Assembly (NCBI GenBank): GCA_028753945.1 | Contig: JAPNXP010000002.1 | Location: forward strand, 13,082,001-13,146,000 | Reading direction: 5' to 3' | DNA length: 64,000 bases | DNA from: Hexactinellida sp. DTS-2022 | Taxonomy: Eukaryota > Porifera > Hexactinellida | Shown here: piece after piece, positions 1 through 9,032 of the stretch | Layout: every line of letters starts with the position of its first letter | Position numbering within the stretch: the first letter of the stretch is position 1 | Notes under the pieces: generated by a model | Seen by the model: the letters and a program-made list of their open reading frames with translations, nothing else | Told to the model about the DNA's origin: nothing | Databases searched by the model: none | Translations under genes and position numbers: made by a program

Positions 1-1111
1 TATAGTGGCCCAGTATTGGTCTTAGTGCTTTGGTATATTATTGGTCCGTAGCCTCTCTACTGAACAGAGTTTAATTAACTAAGAACCCAAAATTTCACGA
101 CAGGTGTCTCATGGGTTACAGATATGCACCTGGGGTCACGATTTTTTACTACATTTTTTTGGACACATTTTTGCACCTGTTTAATATTAGAAAAAGAACA
201 ATAAATAGTGCACAAATATTTAATTTATATGCATTCGATAGAGAATTAAATTCTACACCTTTTCACAGTGCACGAATTTTTAAATTGAGTTTCGTTTGTG
301 CCACAATTGAGTTGCAAGTTTCCTTTGTTTACTAACACTTCAGTTCAATTGAAGTGTTAAATCGAATTCTATTGTTTCAACTTGTGATAATTACATTGAT
401 TCAACTTGTGAGATCGAGTAGGCTTCTATTTTCCAATTGAAAAAAAAGATTATATATAACACAACAACGACAGATTATGTGATTATATTTACTTCTGCGA
501 GAATATTATTGCACTGTTAATATACTGACGTAATTAATTATAATTAATTCAGTCAGTATATTACTTATATAGATGCTCCCAATTTGTTTATTAGGGGTTA
601 TCGAGAGTGCGGAATTGAAATTTGATAACCAAATTAATTAATTAATTATTCATGACAAAATAATTTAACTTAATAATTGTAAGTTGACATTGAAATTGGT
701 GTTAAATTATAAATAATATTAATTATTATTTATACTAATTAATTAAATACCATAAATCTCAGAAATCAAATAAGATAGAAACAAACTTCCAATTTATCAA
801 TTGATCCTTATGCCACGTAACACCTATACAAATGGGTCTTGACACCTTGAGGTGATGATGACATCGTCAAAAAGTGTGTTTTTACAATTTTGTTAATTTG
901 ATATTTAAAATGGGCTAGTTGATTTTGGGTGATGACCCAACACTCACATAAAAATGCTGAGTCATCAGCTATTATATTCTACTCAAACTTGAATATCTCA
1001 AAAATTATGTGAACAAAATGGAAACTTCCACCACTCTAAGGGTCGATGCCTTCTGTAACACCTTTTTGAAATAATCTAACACCTTCATAGTGATGATGAA
1101 ATGGCGAAAAA

Positions 1112-1236
1112 CAAAATCCAAAATTGCAGCTGTGCCGACAGCATGTTCCTTTGGAGGCACTATCAATAAACAACACAAAAATATAGTGCCACCAAAGGAA
1201 CATGCGTCGGCACAGGCTGCAATTTTTGATTTTTAG
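1112..1236. repeat. Imperfect inverted repeat (hairpin, MITE-like)
   Basis: Two arms of about 45-50 bases fold on each other around a short A-rich loop near 1167-1185. The left arm carries GCATGTTCCTTTGG and the right arm CCAAAGGAACATGC, both flanked by matching TTGCAG/CTGCAA blocks. I could not define a target duplication. It could be a small foldback transposon or a solo hairpin. Confidence 0.6.
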
Positions 1237-1283
1237 TATACGTAGCTACTAGCTATACATATTGACTATCTGTTCTCAACTTA

Positions 1284-1375
1284 CAGTAGTCTCTCGTTAA
1301 TAGGAACACCAGGGGACCGACGGCTAGGGGAATTATACCTTGTACTCTTTAACCGATATCATTAACCGTTAGCAA
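1284..1375 (+). mobile_element. pogo/Tc1-type MITE fragment
   Basis: It begins after TA with CAGTAGTCTCTCGTTAATAG, the terminal motif of a repeat family seen many times in this window (for example 45923-46069). The right end is not clear, so this looks like a truncated copy. Confidence 0.45.
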
Positions 1376-1425
1376 ATGTATCCTTAGGAATTGGTACAAA
1401 TCTAGATTTAGTATGACATCTTAGT

Positions 1426-1942
1426 CAGGGTTACCGTGGGTATGGGAATTCCCATAGGATTCCCATATGGAATGGGAATGGGAATTTTTTTAGCCTATGG
1501 GAATTCCCACATGTGGGAATCCTGTGGGAATACCCATAGGACTAGCAATAGAATTTCCACAAATTCATATAGATAATGAGAATCCTTATACACACGTATA
1601 GAGCTGAGCTTTGTAGAGTTCAGATTTTTCCCATACTAAAAGCCCAGGCTTACTTTCTAAAGGCCAATTTCAAACTCTGGAAAAAAACTGACCTTTCTCA
1701 GTGCCTGAATACACATAGTGAAAAACTGAACTCTACTAGAGCTGAGCTCTAAAAGTAATTTCATAGATAATTATATTACAATAAAGCATAGTGTTCATTA
1801 TGGTTGTAGACAAGTGTATAAATATATATATAGTTTGGATTTTATATTAGGAATTTTATTTCCGCATGTGGGAATCCTATGGGAATTCCCACATAAATCC
1901 TGTAGGAATGGGAATGAAAATTCCCTTCCCACGGCAACCCTG
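1426..1942. mobile_element. Non-autonomous hAT-like element
   Basis: The ends are inverted: CAGGGTTACCGTGGG on the left and CCCACGGCAACCCTG on the right, differing at one position. CAGGGTT-type ends are typical of hAT elements. An 8-base direct repeat flanks it imperfectly: CATCTTAG at 1417-1424 (one base from the left end) and CATCTTAC at 1943-1950. The interior is rich in TGGGAATTCCCA palindromes and encodes no transposase. Confidence 0.7.
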
Positions 1943-2134
1943 CATCTTACCTATAGTATACCTTGTGTGTAATTATTTGATGCCTACGGACACTTACCCA
2001 TTTGATACAAATATAATTGATTAATAATAATGTTCTAACCATTTTACCGTGGAGCATAGAGAAAGCTAAACCTCAAGGAATTAATACCAAATTCTTGTTT
2101 ACATCGATGAGCAGAGTTGGTACATCTCTTAGTG

Positions 2135-2353
2135 ATGTCAGCTTTGTTTCATTTTGAGAGTCTTATTGTAATTATGTTGTTAATCGTTTGTGTCTGTACT
2201 TATGTCCAACACCTGTCTCCAAGTTTGATTCCAAAGCAATCTAAAGGAGTTATCCAGACATTATATAAATTCACAGTTATTGGACGAAGACTTAGTGGCT
2301 CAGTTTCTATAGCTTGTACGATAGCAGCAGTATATTTATTATTGTCCAATTAG
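2135..2353 (+). CDS. TMEM167A: Protein kish (TMEM167A-like)
   Basis: This 72-residue protein matches the small kish/TMEM167 family of Golgi/secretory-pathway membrane proteins in length and along its whole sequence. It starts MSALFHFESL, has a hydrophobic segment at about residues 10-27 ending in CVCTY, the SPSL motif near 34, and a second membrane segment at the C-terminus (about 55-70). The ATG at 2135 gives the family's usual N-terminus; the frame is open further upstream but without an ATG. A CTCTTAG sequence ends two bases before the ATG, so a 5' splice or trans-splice junction there is possible. The gene is intronless here and lies only 162 bp upstream of the sterol reductase gene on the same strand. 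Family assignment is firm; choosing the A paralogue over B rests on the MSA(L/I)F start and length. Confidence 0.88.
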   Translation: MSALFHFESLIVIMLLIVCVCTYVQHLSPSLIPKQSKGVIQTLYKFTVIGRRLSGSVSIACTIAAVYLLLSN

Positions 2354-2515
2354 AGATGTTGTAGCGAGTTAATTATTCTAAATGTGCATATCTAATTATA
2401 CTATACGTAGAAAATAATTCACTTATTTTGAATACAATGACTTTACTTAATATAAACTTTCTTACCACAGATCAATTTTTGAAATAGAGACACTATTTGA
2501 AATCACAAAAGCAGA

Positions 2516-3769
2516 ATGAAGAAAAAAACAAAGAAATCTGCTGATAATTTTGGTGGACCAATTGGTACAGGCATAGTTGTAATATTCTTACCTCTCGTTG
2601 TCCTATACCTAGCATGCGCTGATAAATTTCAATTTAATATCTTCCAAATGCCTCCAATGACTCAATTACTTTCTCTTGATCCCAAAATTATTTTGTCTTG
2701 CTTTCTAATTATCCTCGGGTGGATTTTAATTCAGGCGATTCTTTACCTACTTCCATTCGGTCGCAGAGTGCATGGTACTCTCTTGTCAAACGGAGAGAGA
2801 ATGAGCTACAATATCAACGGATTTTTTGCCTTCGTGGTCAGTCATCTTCTGTTTCTCTTCTGTTTTATCCTGCAAATTGACATTTCATTTATATTCACTT
2901 ATAATGTTGAACTTGTTATAGCTAGCATAATTTTATCTCTTTTACTAAGTATATATTTATACGCTAGTTCTTTCGGAAAAGAATTGTTATTAGCTGAAGG
3001 TGGGGACTCCGGAATTATGGTTTATGACTTTTTTATGGGGCGTGAACTCAATCCTAGGATTGGTGATTTAGACCTAAAATTTTTCTTCGAATTCCGCCCA
3101 GGTTTAATCGGATGGATCATACTCGACTACTCCTGCTTGTTGTATCAATATCAAATGTTTGGCTTTGTTACATCTTCAATCATGCTTACAGTTTTCTTCC
3201 ATTTTGTTTATTGTTTGGATGCTTTCGTTTACGAGGACTCAGTTTTGTCAATGATGGATATAACTACAGATGGATTTGGATATATGTTGGCATTCGGTGA
3301 TGTCTCTTGGGTTCCTTTCGTATTCACGTTCCAAACACGTTTCCTCGCTTTTTATCCAGTTGAATTATCGACACCAGTAATTATAGTGATCTTAACCCTT
3401 TGGGTTGGAGGTTATTACATATTTCGAACATCTAATTCCATTAAAAACTGTTTCAGACAAAATCCGCATGCACCCGAATATCGTAGCCTCATAAGCATTT
3501 CTACAACGAGAGGAACCAAGCTTATCGTCTCAGGCTTATGGGGAATCTGTAGACATCCAAATTATCTAGGAGACCTAATGATGGGATTAGCATGGTGCAT
3601 GACGTGTGGCTATTCTCACATCCTTCCTTATTTTTATATATTGTACATTTCTATATTTCTAGTTCATAGGGAATTGAGAGATGCTTCAGTGTGTCAGAAA
3701 AAGTATGGAAAGGATTGGAGGACCTATAGTAAGGCAGTCCCTTATAGAATTTTACCGTTTGTCTATTGA
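2516..3769 (+). CDS. TM7SF2: Delta(14)-sterol reductase
   Basis: This 417-residue multi-pass ER membrane protein belongs to the ERG24/TM7SF2/LBR sterol reductase family, which reduces the C14-C15 double bond of sterol intermediates with NADPH. Family marks are an N-terminal GGPIGT motif (residues 14-19), the GRELNPRIGDLDLKFF block near 175-190, the signature GLWGICRHPNYLGDL near 340-355, and a C-terminal HRELRDASVCQKKYG stretch ending in FVY. Its length equals that of animal TM7SF2. It lacks the Tudor and basic nucleoplasmic domain of lamin B receptor, so TM7SF2 is the better name. It has no introns. A CTTACCACAG acceptor-like sequence ends at 2470. Its presence indicates that at least part of the late sterol pathway is encoded. 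Confidence 0.93.
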   Translation: MKKKTKKSADNFGGPIGTGIVVIFLPLVVLYLACADKFQFNIFQMPPMTQLLSLDPKIILSCFLIILGWILIQAILYLLPFGRRVHGTLLSNGERMSYNINGFFAFVVSHLLFLFCFILQIDISFIFTYNVELVIASIILSLLLSIYLYASSFGKELLLAEGGDSGIMVYDFFMGRELNPRIGDLDLKFFFEFRPGLIGWIILDYSCLLYQYQMFGFVTSSIMLTVFFHFVYCLDAFVYEDSVLSMMDITTDGFGYMLAFGDVSWVPFVFTFQTRFLAFYPVELSTPVIIVILTLWVGGYYIFRTSNSIKNCFRQNPHAPEYRSLISISTTRGTKLIVSGLWGICRHPNYLGDLMMGLAWCMTCGYSHILPYFYILYISIFLVHRELRDASVCQKKYGKDWRTYSKAVPYRILPFVY

Positions 3770-3831
3770 CTGACATTAACTTTTATGGCTAGGTAGAAAT
3801 TTTGTTATTTATCGAATTCTTTATTATTAAA

Positions 3832-4200
3832 ACTCGATTGTTGTGTGTGTTTGTTTGTTAGTCCGGACTGTATTAAAATGATGGGGGAATGGAAACCGCA
3901 TTTATAATTGAGAAAGAGATTAACTTACAACGGGTTATACAGGGGAACAAGTATGCTAAACACGAACTTCGCATTTACAAATTTATAATATGGATATTTA
4001 TTGTTATTTACAAAAATAGGTAAACAAATTAATGAATTCAAAATGAACTTAGAGGCTAGCAGCCTAGCTCCCAACAGGTACCATAGGTAAAGAAATTGAT
4101 TACAAATGCATTAAAAAAATGAAATTTTACTAATAAATCATGCGAGACCGCGTATTAGTTGAGTGATCCGTCGCAAAGCGACCGAAACCGAAGGGCTCGT
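3832..4200 (+). repeat. Dispersed repeat family R1, copy A
   Basis: This copy starts with ACTCGATTGTTG and a GT-rich tract. It continues with a TCCGGACT block, a minisatellite-like block containing AACAAGTATGCTAAACACGA, and ends with a GTCGCAAAGCGAC hairpin and CCGAAGGGCTCGT. The same order of blocks recurs at 30175-30839 on this strand and at 14651-15066 on the other strand; a partial reverse copy lies at 49100-49585. Together these define an interspersed non-coding element of unknown class. Confidence 0.7.
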
Positions 4201-4408
4201 AATTATTAAAGCTTTTAGAAATTAGTAGCACTGATGAAACTGATTATTAGTAATGAATGCATTAAATTTTTTGTATTAACTGTAGGAAATACGTATTGTA
4301 TAATCGAGCCTAGAGGAATGGTAATTGTCCGAGTTAAGTATTATCTCAGTTTCGTGTTAGCCAGGTGGAGAGAACTGTGCATTGATATTAATACTTCTAT
4401 ATTTTAGT

Positions 4409-5389
4409 ATGATTCGCTTCCCTATTAGAATTGTTTTATATTCACTTAGAGTAAATTATAATCAGATGGCCACAAATTACAGTAGCCAAGATATTAATCA
4501 AAACATACAGGAAAAAAGTTTCAAGCTCCCGTGGGGTGTTATTGCCGGGAAGCTATGGGGGAATCCAGAATCAGATAAAAAGATATTAGCCATTCATGGC
4601 TGGCTTGAAAATGCTGGTAGCTTCGATAGGCTTGCACCGTTGCTGTTCGAGAATGATCTTTTTGCTGAGAAGTACTCAATATTTGCTATTGACCTTGCGG
4701 GACATGGATTTTCTTCCCATCGTGATGATGGTGTACCTTATTCTATGATTGGTTATGTTCTTGATATAAAGCATGTGCTAAATCAACTTGGATGGAATAA
4801 ATTTAGTATTTTGGGACATTCATTGGGTGGGGCAATTTCAACCCTGCTTTCGATAGGGCTTGATGACCAGATTGAACATTTAATGACATTAGATTCAATT
4901 GCTCCTATGTGTATACATGCTGATCAGTATTTGAATCGTCTCAAAAATACAGTTGAAAAAGCTAGCACCATCTATTCAACCCCAGATTGTTTTAAAATAT
5001 ATCCAACTCAGGAAGCTATTCTCGCCCGAATATTAGAAGGAAATATACACATTAACGAAGAAGGAGCGAAAGTACTTGCTATACGTGGTACAAAGCCGGT
5101 TGAAAATGGATTTACTTTCACTCGGGATCTCCGAATCAAATCATCTAGCCTAATGTATTTCCTTTCCAATTCATACCAAGAATTTGCTAATGAAATCTTC
5201 AAGCATATTTCCAAGCCTACTCTTCACATTCTACCAACGGATAGCCATATGAAATTTAGGGAATTGTTATCAGAATTAGATTTCCCTGATAATTTCACCG
5301 CTAAATTTGTACCTGGAAACCACCATACACATACAAACACCCCAGAAGTTGTTGCTCCTACAATTCTCGAATTTTTAAACTTAACTTAA
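4409..5389 (+). CDS. SERHL2: SERHL2-like alpha/beta hydrolase, copy 1
   Basis: This is a 326-residue alpha/beta-fold hydrolase of the serine hydrolase-like (SERHL/SERHL2) group, whose physiological substrate is not established. Near the N-terminus it has the HGW(L/M)(D/E)NA(G/S)(S/T)FD motif, then DLAGHGFSSH, then the nucleophile elbow GHSLGG with the catalytic Ser at about residue 140. Near the C-terminus PGNHHTH probably supplies the catalytic His. The ATG at 4409 is the first in frame; a second ATG (4466) starts MATNYSS and could be the real start, leaving the first 19 residues as an optional basic leader. TATTTTAG ends one base before the ATG. The paralogue at 6515 shares the same motifs, and NDUFB3 lies between the two. 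Confidence 0.88.
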   Translation: MIRFPIRIVLYSLRVNYNQMATNYSSQDINQNIQEKSFKLPWGVIAGKLWGNPESDKKILAIHGWLENAGSFDRLAPLLFENDLFAEKYSIFAIDLAGHGFSSHRDDGVPYSMIGYVLDIKHVLNQLGWNKFSILGHSLGGAISTLLSIGLDDQIEHLMTLDSIAPMCIHADQYLNRLKNTVEKASTIYSTPDCFKIYPTQEAILARILEGNIHINEEGAKVLAIRGTKPVENGFTFTRDLRIKSSSLMYFLSNSYQEFANEIFKHISKPTLHILPTDSHMKFRELLSELDFPDNFTAKFVPGNHHTHTNTPEVVAPTILEFLNLT

Positions 5390-5600
5390 AAGTATTGAAT
5401 TTAATATTTTGACGTAGGTAGTGATTTATGTAAGAAGTTTTATTGTATTATAGACTTTGAAAATCAACATTTGTGGTATAATTATTACTAATAATTATAA
5501 CTATTCTGTTACTAAGTAGTTTTGTCTAGTGGTTCACAGTGTGTGAATAGGATTTGAATTTTATGCCTAGTTTAATCTGCTGCACTCTTACTACATTAGC

Positions 5601-5888
5601 ATGGAACGAAGAACCATGATAACACCAGTTATCGAGAAATGGCTCACTCCAGCAAACAAGAACAAAAAATTTCACGATCCATGGACACGTTTCGAAGCTT
5701 GGCGCTATCTACCTGAACACAGTTTCCGATCTAAAATTCCTTACTTACTGCCAGGGTTCTTTTGGGGGATTGGGACGTTCCTAGTTTTAGCCACTGCTGA
5801 AGAAGTTTACTATTATGTAAAGAAAGATACGAAAAACTCGACTGTTTTGTGGTATAAAAACAAAGATAATGACACCAATCATCACTAA
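5601..5888 (+). CDS. NDUFB3: NADH dehydrogenase 1 beta subcomplex subunit 3
   Basis: This 95-residue protein is a single-span accessory subunit of mitochondrial complex I (NDUFB3/B12). The diagnostic match is DPWTRFEAWRY at residues 26-36, close to the family's DPWGRNEAWRY. A hydrophobic helix follows at about 48-68, then a charged tail ending in HH as in animal orthologues. Length matches the family. The ATG at 5601 follows a CTACATTAG sequence by one base. It sits between the two SERHL2-like copies, 211 bp after the first, so the duplication either spanned or was later split by this gene. It is intronless. Confidence 0.88.
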   Translation: MERRTMITPVIEKWLTPANKNKKFHDPWTRFEAWRYLPEHSFRSKIPYLLPGFFWGIGTFLVLATAEEVYYYVKKDTKNSTVLWYKNKDNDTNHH

Positions 5889-6514
5889 TGTAAACATTCA
5901 TTATTGATTAGATCTTAATTTCGAAATTATATCAGAGTTTATATTCTTGCCTTAGTTAATAATAACACATTTTTATAATAATATGCCTCCTATTCCACTT
6001 CCATATTCGTTATGTAATCACTCTTTATATCATGATTGGTATCAATTGACTATATACAGTGCGAATTTTGGCACTAAGTTGTTATACACTTAAGAGCTAC
6101 TTCATTGCCCAGACTGTTAGTCGTCCAATACAAAAGCTTTATTTCAAATACCACCTGGCATGGGATAATTTAGAATGAAGTTGCTATATACTTAACATTC
6201 CATCATAATTCGTAGGATTCTACAAATTATTAGTCTTTAAAAAATAAGATAATGAATGATACTTTGTCTTACTATAAGTCAGATTCAATTGATTTGCCAC
6301 TTGTGACCAGGTTGTATTAATGAATATATTAACTGATATTCCATTGATCACTTGAATGTTAACTATGCCAATTATGAGTTCTACTCAATTTACTTTCCTT
6401 AGTTGATGCTGTCTATAACAGAATAAGTAGAACTATTAGAGTGTTTCTAAAGTAATCTATAATTGCATATTGGGATTTTAATTGTCTATTGTATTAAAGT
6501 ATGTTGTAACTCCA
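5889..6514. other. Intergenic, nothing recognised
   Basis: About 0.6 kb of AT-rich sequence between NDUFB3 and the second SERHL2-like gene. No open frame of note, no RNA gene and no clear transposon ends are visible. It should hold the NDUFB3 3' UTR and the promoter of the next gene. Confidence 0.5.
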
Positions 6515-7513
6515 ATGAAATCGATTACAAGAGTGATATTATCATTATTAGGGAAATCAATTAAATCTATGGCAGAAGTACAACCAAATCCTGTCTCATT
6601 TGAAGAAGTTTCCTACATAGTACCTTTTGGGAAGTTATGTGGCAAGCTATGGGGAAATCCTTTGGCTGAAAATAAAATGATTGCTCTTCATGGGTGGATG
6701 GACAATGCAGGTACTTTCGATACTCTATTCCCAATACTCTTTGAAAATGATTCAATCTCAAAATACTTTTCAATTTTGGCACTAGACTTACCCGGTCATG
6801 GGTTATCATCCCATCTCAGTGACGGATATTTCTATAATCATTCAGAATACGTTATTAATGTGAAGCGTGTGATCGACCAATTGGGGTGGAAAAAAGTTAG
6901 TCTGCTGGGCCATTCAACTGGAGGTGGCGTAGCACTGTTATTGGCCGTGTCTATTGGGGAAACTATGATGTCAAAACTAATTGTAATTGATGAGTTCTAT
7001 TTTGAGACCAAAACTGCCAATCAATTCTTTGGAGCTCATCTCAAAAAAGTTCTTTCAAATGTTGATGCATACACTAAGCCAGATGGTTATAAGGTTTATG
7101 CCACAATTGATGATATTGTTAACCGAATCATGTCAGGAAACGAACATTTGACTGAAACAGCTGCAAGAAGCTTGTCAATTCGAGGATCTTATAAGGTAGA
7201 TGGTGGACACACATTTTCGCGTGATCTTAGATTGAAGGCACCTGAACCGATTATGTTCCTGTCAGACAATGGCCTAAGTTTTACACAGGAAGTGAACAAT
7301 CGAGTAACTTTCCCATCACTATTCATTTTACCAGTTGATAGCGAGTATCCTGAAGCACAAGGAATGATGCAAAAGGGGCTCAAGTTACCAGATTGTATAA
7401 ACCTAAGAAAAGTTCCAGGGAAACATCATGTACATTTGACTCAACCCGAAGTTGTAGCACCAATAATTATTGAATTTCTAGTCGCGAGTGGAGATTCGGT
7501 ATCCAAATTGTAA
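6515..7513 (+). CDS. SERHL2: SERHL2-like alpha/beta hydrolase, copy 2
   Basis: A 332-residue paralogue of the hydrolase at 4409. It repeats the layout LHGWMDNAGTFD, then DLPGHGLSSH, then the nucleophile elbow GHSTGGG, and a C-terminal PGKHHVHLTQPEVVAP block with the likely catalytic His. The elbow has Thr-Gly-Gly-Gly where copy 1 has Leu-Gly-Gly-Ala, and the segment after it (DEFYFETKTANQFF) differs strongly, so the lid and substrate range may have diverged. The first in-frame ATG is at 6515; another at 6572 starts MAEVQPN and would remove a basic, hydrophobic leader that could be an organelle-targeting sequence. It is intronless. Substrate is unknown. Confidence 0.86.
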   Translation: MKSITRVILSLLGKSIKSMAEVQPNPVSFEEVSYIVPFGKLCGKLWGNPLAENKMIALHGWMDNAGTFDTLFPILFENDSISKYFSILALDLPGHGLSSHLSDGYFYNHSEYVINVKRVIDQLGWKKVSLLGHSTGGGVALLLAVSIGETMMSKLIVIDEFYFETKTANQFFGAHLKKVLSNVDAYTKPDGYKVYATIDDIVNRIMSGNEHLTETAARSLSIRGSYKVDGGHTFSRDLRLKAPEPIMFLSDNGLSFTQEVNNRVTFPSLFILPVDSEYPEAQGMMQKGLKLPDCINLRKVPGKHHVHLTQPEVVAPIIIEFLVASGDSVSKL

Positions 7514-8108
7514 TAATGTAGCATATTAATAGATTAGTCGGTAATATCTAGATAATAAGTGTTACGTGTATATCATGTTTTATTAGCAAACTTACTTATA
7601 TATACCTATGCTTTTTTAAAATCTAAATTCTAGTTTCTAGTCCCTCATGATTGGTTATAGTTAAATTTATAAACCATACAAATTCGCCATAAAAAGATCA
7701 CGTAGTGTAGATATACAAGCTGAGAATAGGTTCATAGAAGTATAAAATAAATTATTTCTTCTTTTTTGAACATGTTCGATTAGCTGTTTATATTTTATCG
7801 TATTATTAATTAACAAATTAATTAGGGCCCCTAGGTTATAGGTTTAGATAGTAAGGTATCGTATGCTAAGAGTAACTTCTAGGTAGTAGGTGTCATTTTG
7901 TGTTAACTGATCTATCATTAATATTTAAAGATTTTTTGAAAATAGGTGAGTTATCATGTTGGGCTGTAAATGTGTCTTCTATATGTATAATAATCTTGAA
8001 AACATAGTACTAATAAGACCAGTGGCAGTGGCAGATTTATATGACCTATGCAATGGACTATAAATGTGTAAGTACTGTTTTGTAATTTATAGGCTCTGGC
8101 TCTCTCGA
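7514..8108. other. Intergenic, nothing recognised
   Basis: AT-rich DNA between the second hydrolase and the RRM gene. No coding or RNA feature is evident. It presumably includes the hydrolase 3' UTR and the promoter and 5' UTR of the next gene. Confidence 0.5.
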
Positions 8109-9032
8109 ATGGATAACTTAAGTGAAGCTTCCCCAGAGACCGAGATCCATGTGAGCAATGCGGAAACTCAGCTCGATGCAGACATCAGCATACGGTCTAA
8201 AAATAGCAAGGATAACCAAGAGAGTAGCACTGGGGCAACAGAGCAAATCCAAGAAATCGATGAGGATGAGGACGCGAAAAAGATGTTTGTCGGTGCACTG
8301 AGTCCAAGCACTGACGATGAATCAATGAAGGGGTACTTCATGCAGTTTGGAGAGATAGTAAATCTTACTATCAAGTACGACTCTGTGTCCAAACGTAGCA
8401 AAGGATACGGATTTCTAACTTTTAGTGATAAAGAGACTGTTGATAAAGTCCTCGCTAAGCAAAAACATATGTTAGATGGAAGGCTCATCGATCCTAAGCG
8501 CCTGGAGTCTCGTAAACTAGTCGGGACGAGTGGACGGACTAAAAAGATATTTGTTGGTGGTGTGCCAACTGGGATGTCCAAGGGAAGGCTGGAAACTTAT
8601 TTTGGTGGAAAGGGTGAAATAGATGAAATAGCTCTGGTAACCAATAAAACAACAAATACTCGACGCGGATTTGTGTTCATCACTTTTAAATCTGAACGAA
8701 CTGTGGATGATCTGGTAAAGGAGCGTTTTCATACGATCGATGGGTGTCGAGTTGAAGTGAAGAAGGCAACTCCGCGTGAGCAACAGCTCAATAACAAGTT
8801 AAACACTGATTTACAGATTGCTCCTTTGATAGCGCCAAATTTAGCGCCAGACCCCTCTGCAGTCGGGCTGTATTCACAATTCTCGCCTTACTATCCATAC
8901 CCTCTGGGATTTACGCCTTACTCTTATGGTTACTATGGAAACCCTTATGGTCTGGGAGCTACCACACAGCCGTTTGTACCTGTTCGTAGTCCTTATGGCA
9001 CTAGCGGAGACTCGTACAACGCATACAGATAA
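8109..9032 (+). CDS. Two-RRM hnRNP A/B or DAZAP1-like RNA-binding protein
   Basis: The 307-residue protein has an acidic N-terminus, two RNA-recognition motifs and a Tyr/Gly/Pro-rich tail, the layout of hnRNP A/B, Hrp48, Musashi and DAZAP1 proteins that regulate splicing, mRNA localisation and translation. RRM1 runs from about 58 to 130 (RNP2 MFVGAL, RNP1 SKGYGFLTF). RRM2 runs from about 147 to 220 (RNP2 IFVGGV, RNP1 RRGFVFITF), ending in the VEVKKATPRE segment typical of the group. The tail after 260 is rich in YGYYGNPYG-type repeats and may be disordered. I chose the ATG at 8109; an upstream in-frame ATG at 8064 lies before TAATTTATAG, an acceptor-like site at 8092. Exact orthologue is uncertain. 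Confidence 0.85.
   Translation: MDNLSEASPETEIHVSNAETQLDADISIRSKNSKDNQESSTGATEQIQEIDEDEDAKKMFVGALSPSTDDESMKGYFMQFGEIVNLTIKYDSVSKRSKGYGFLTFSDKETVDKVLAKQKHMLDGRLIDPKRLESRKLVGTSGRTKKIFVGGVPTGMSKGRLETYFGGKGEIDEIALVTNKTTNTRRGFVFITFKSERTVDDLVKERFHTIDGCRVEVKKATPREQQLNNKLNTDLQIAPLIAPNLAPDPSAVGLYSQFSPYYPYPLGFTPYSYGYYGNPYGLGATTQPFVPVRSPYGTSGDSYNAYR

Larger units (their letters stand above)
1..2134. other. Gene-free 5' region with miniature transposons
   Basis: No convincing coding sequence is seen on either strand; the short open frames are not conserved-looking. The stretch holds an inverted repeat near 1.1-1.2 kb, a pogo-like fragment near 1.28 kb and a hAT-type element at 1.4-1.9 kb, each listed separately. 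The rest is AT-rich with TTAA-rich simple sequence around 530-770. Confidence 0.6.

Noticed and set aside
111..335. A 74-codon open frame at the left edge
   Set aside because: No similarity, low-complexity hydrophobic composition and no supporting context.
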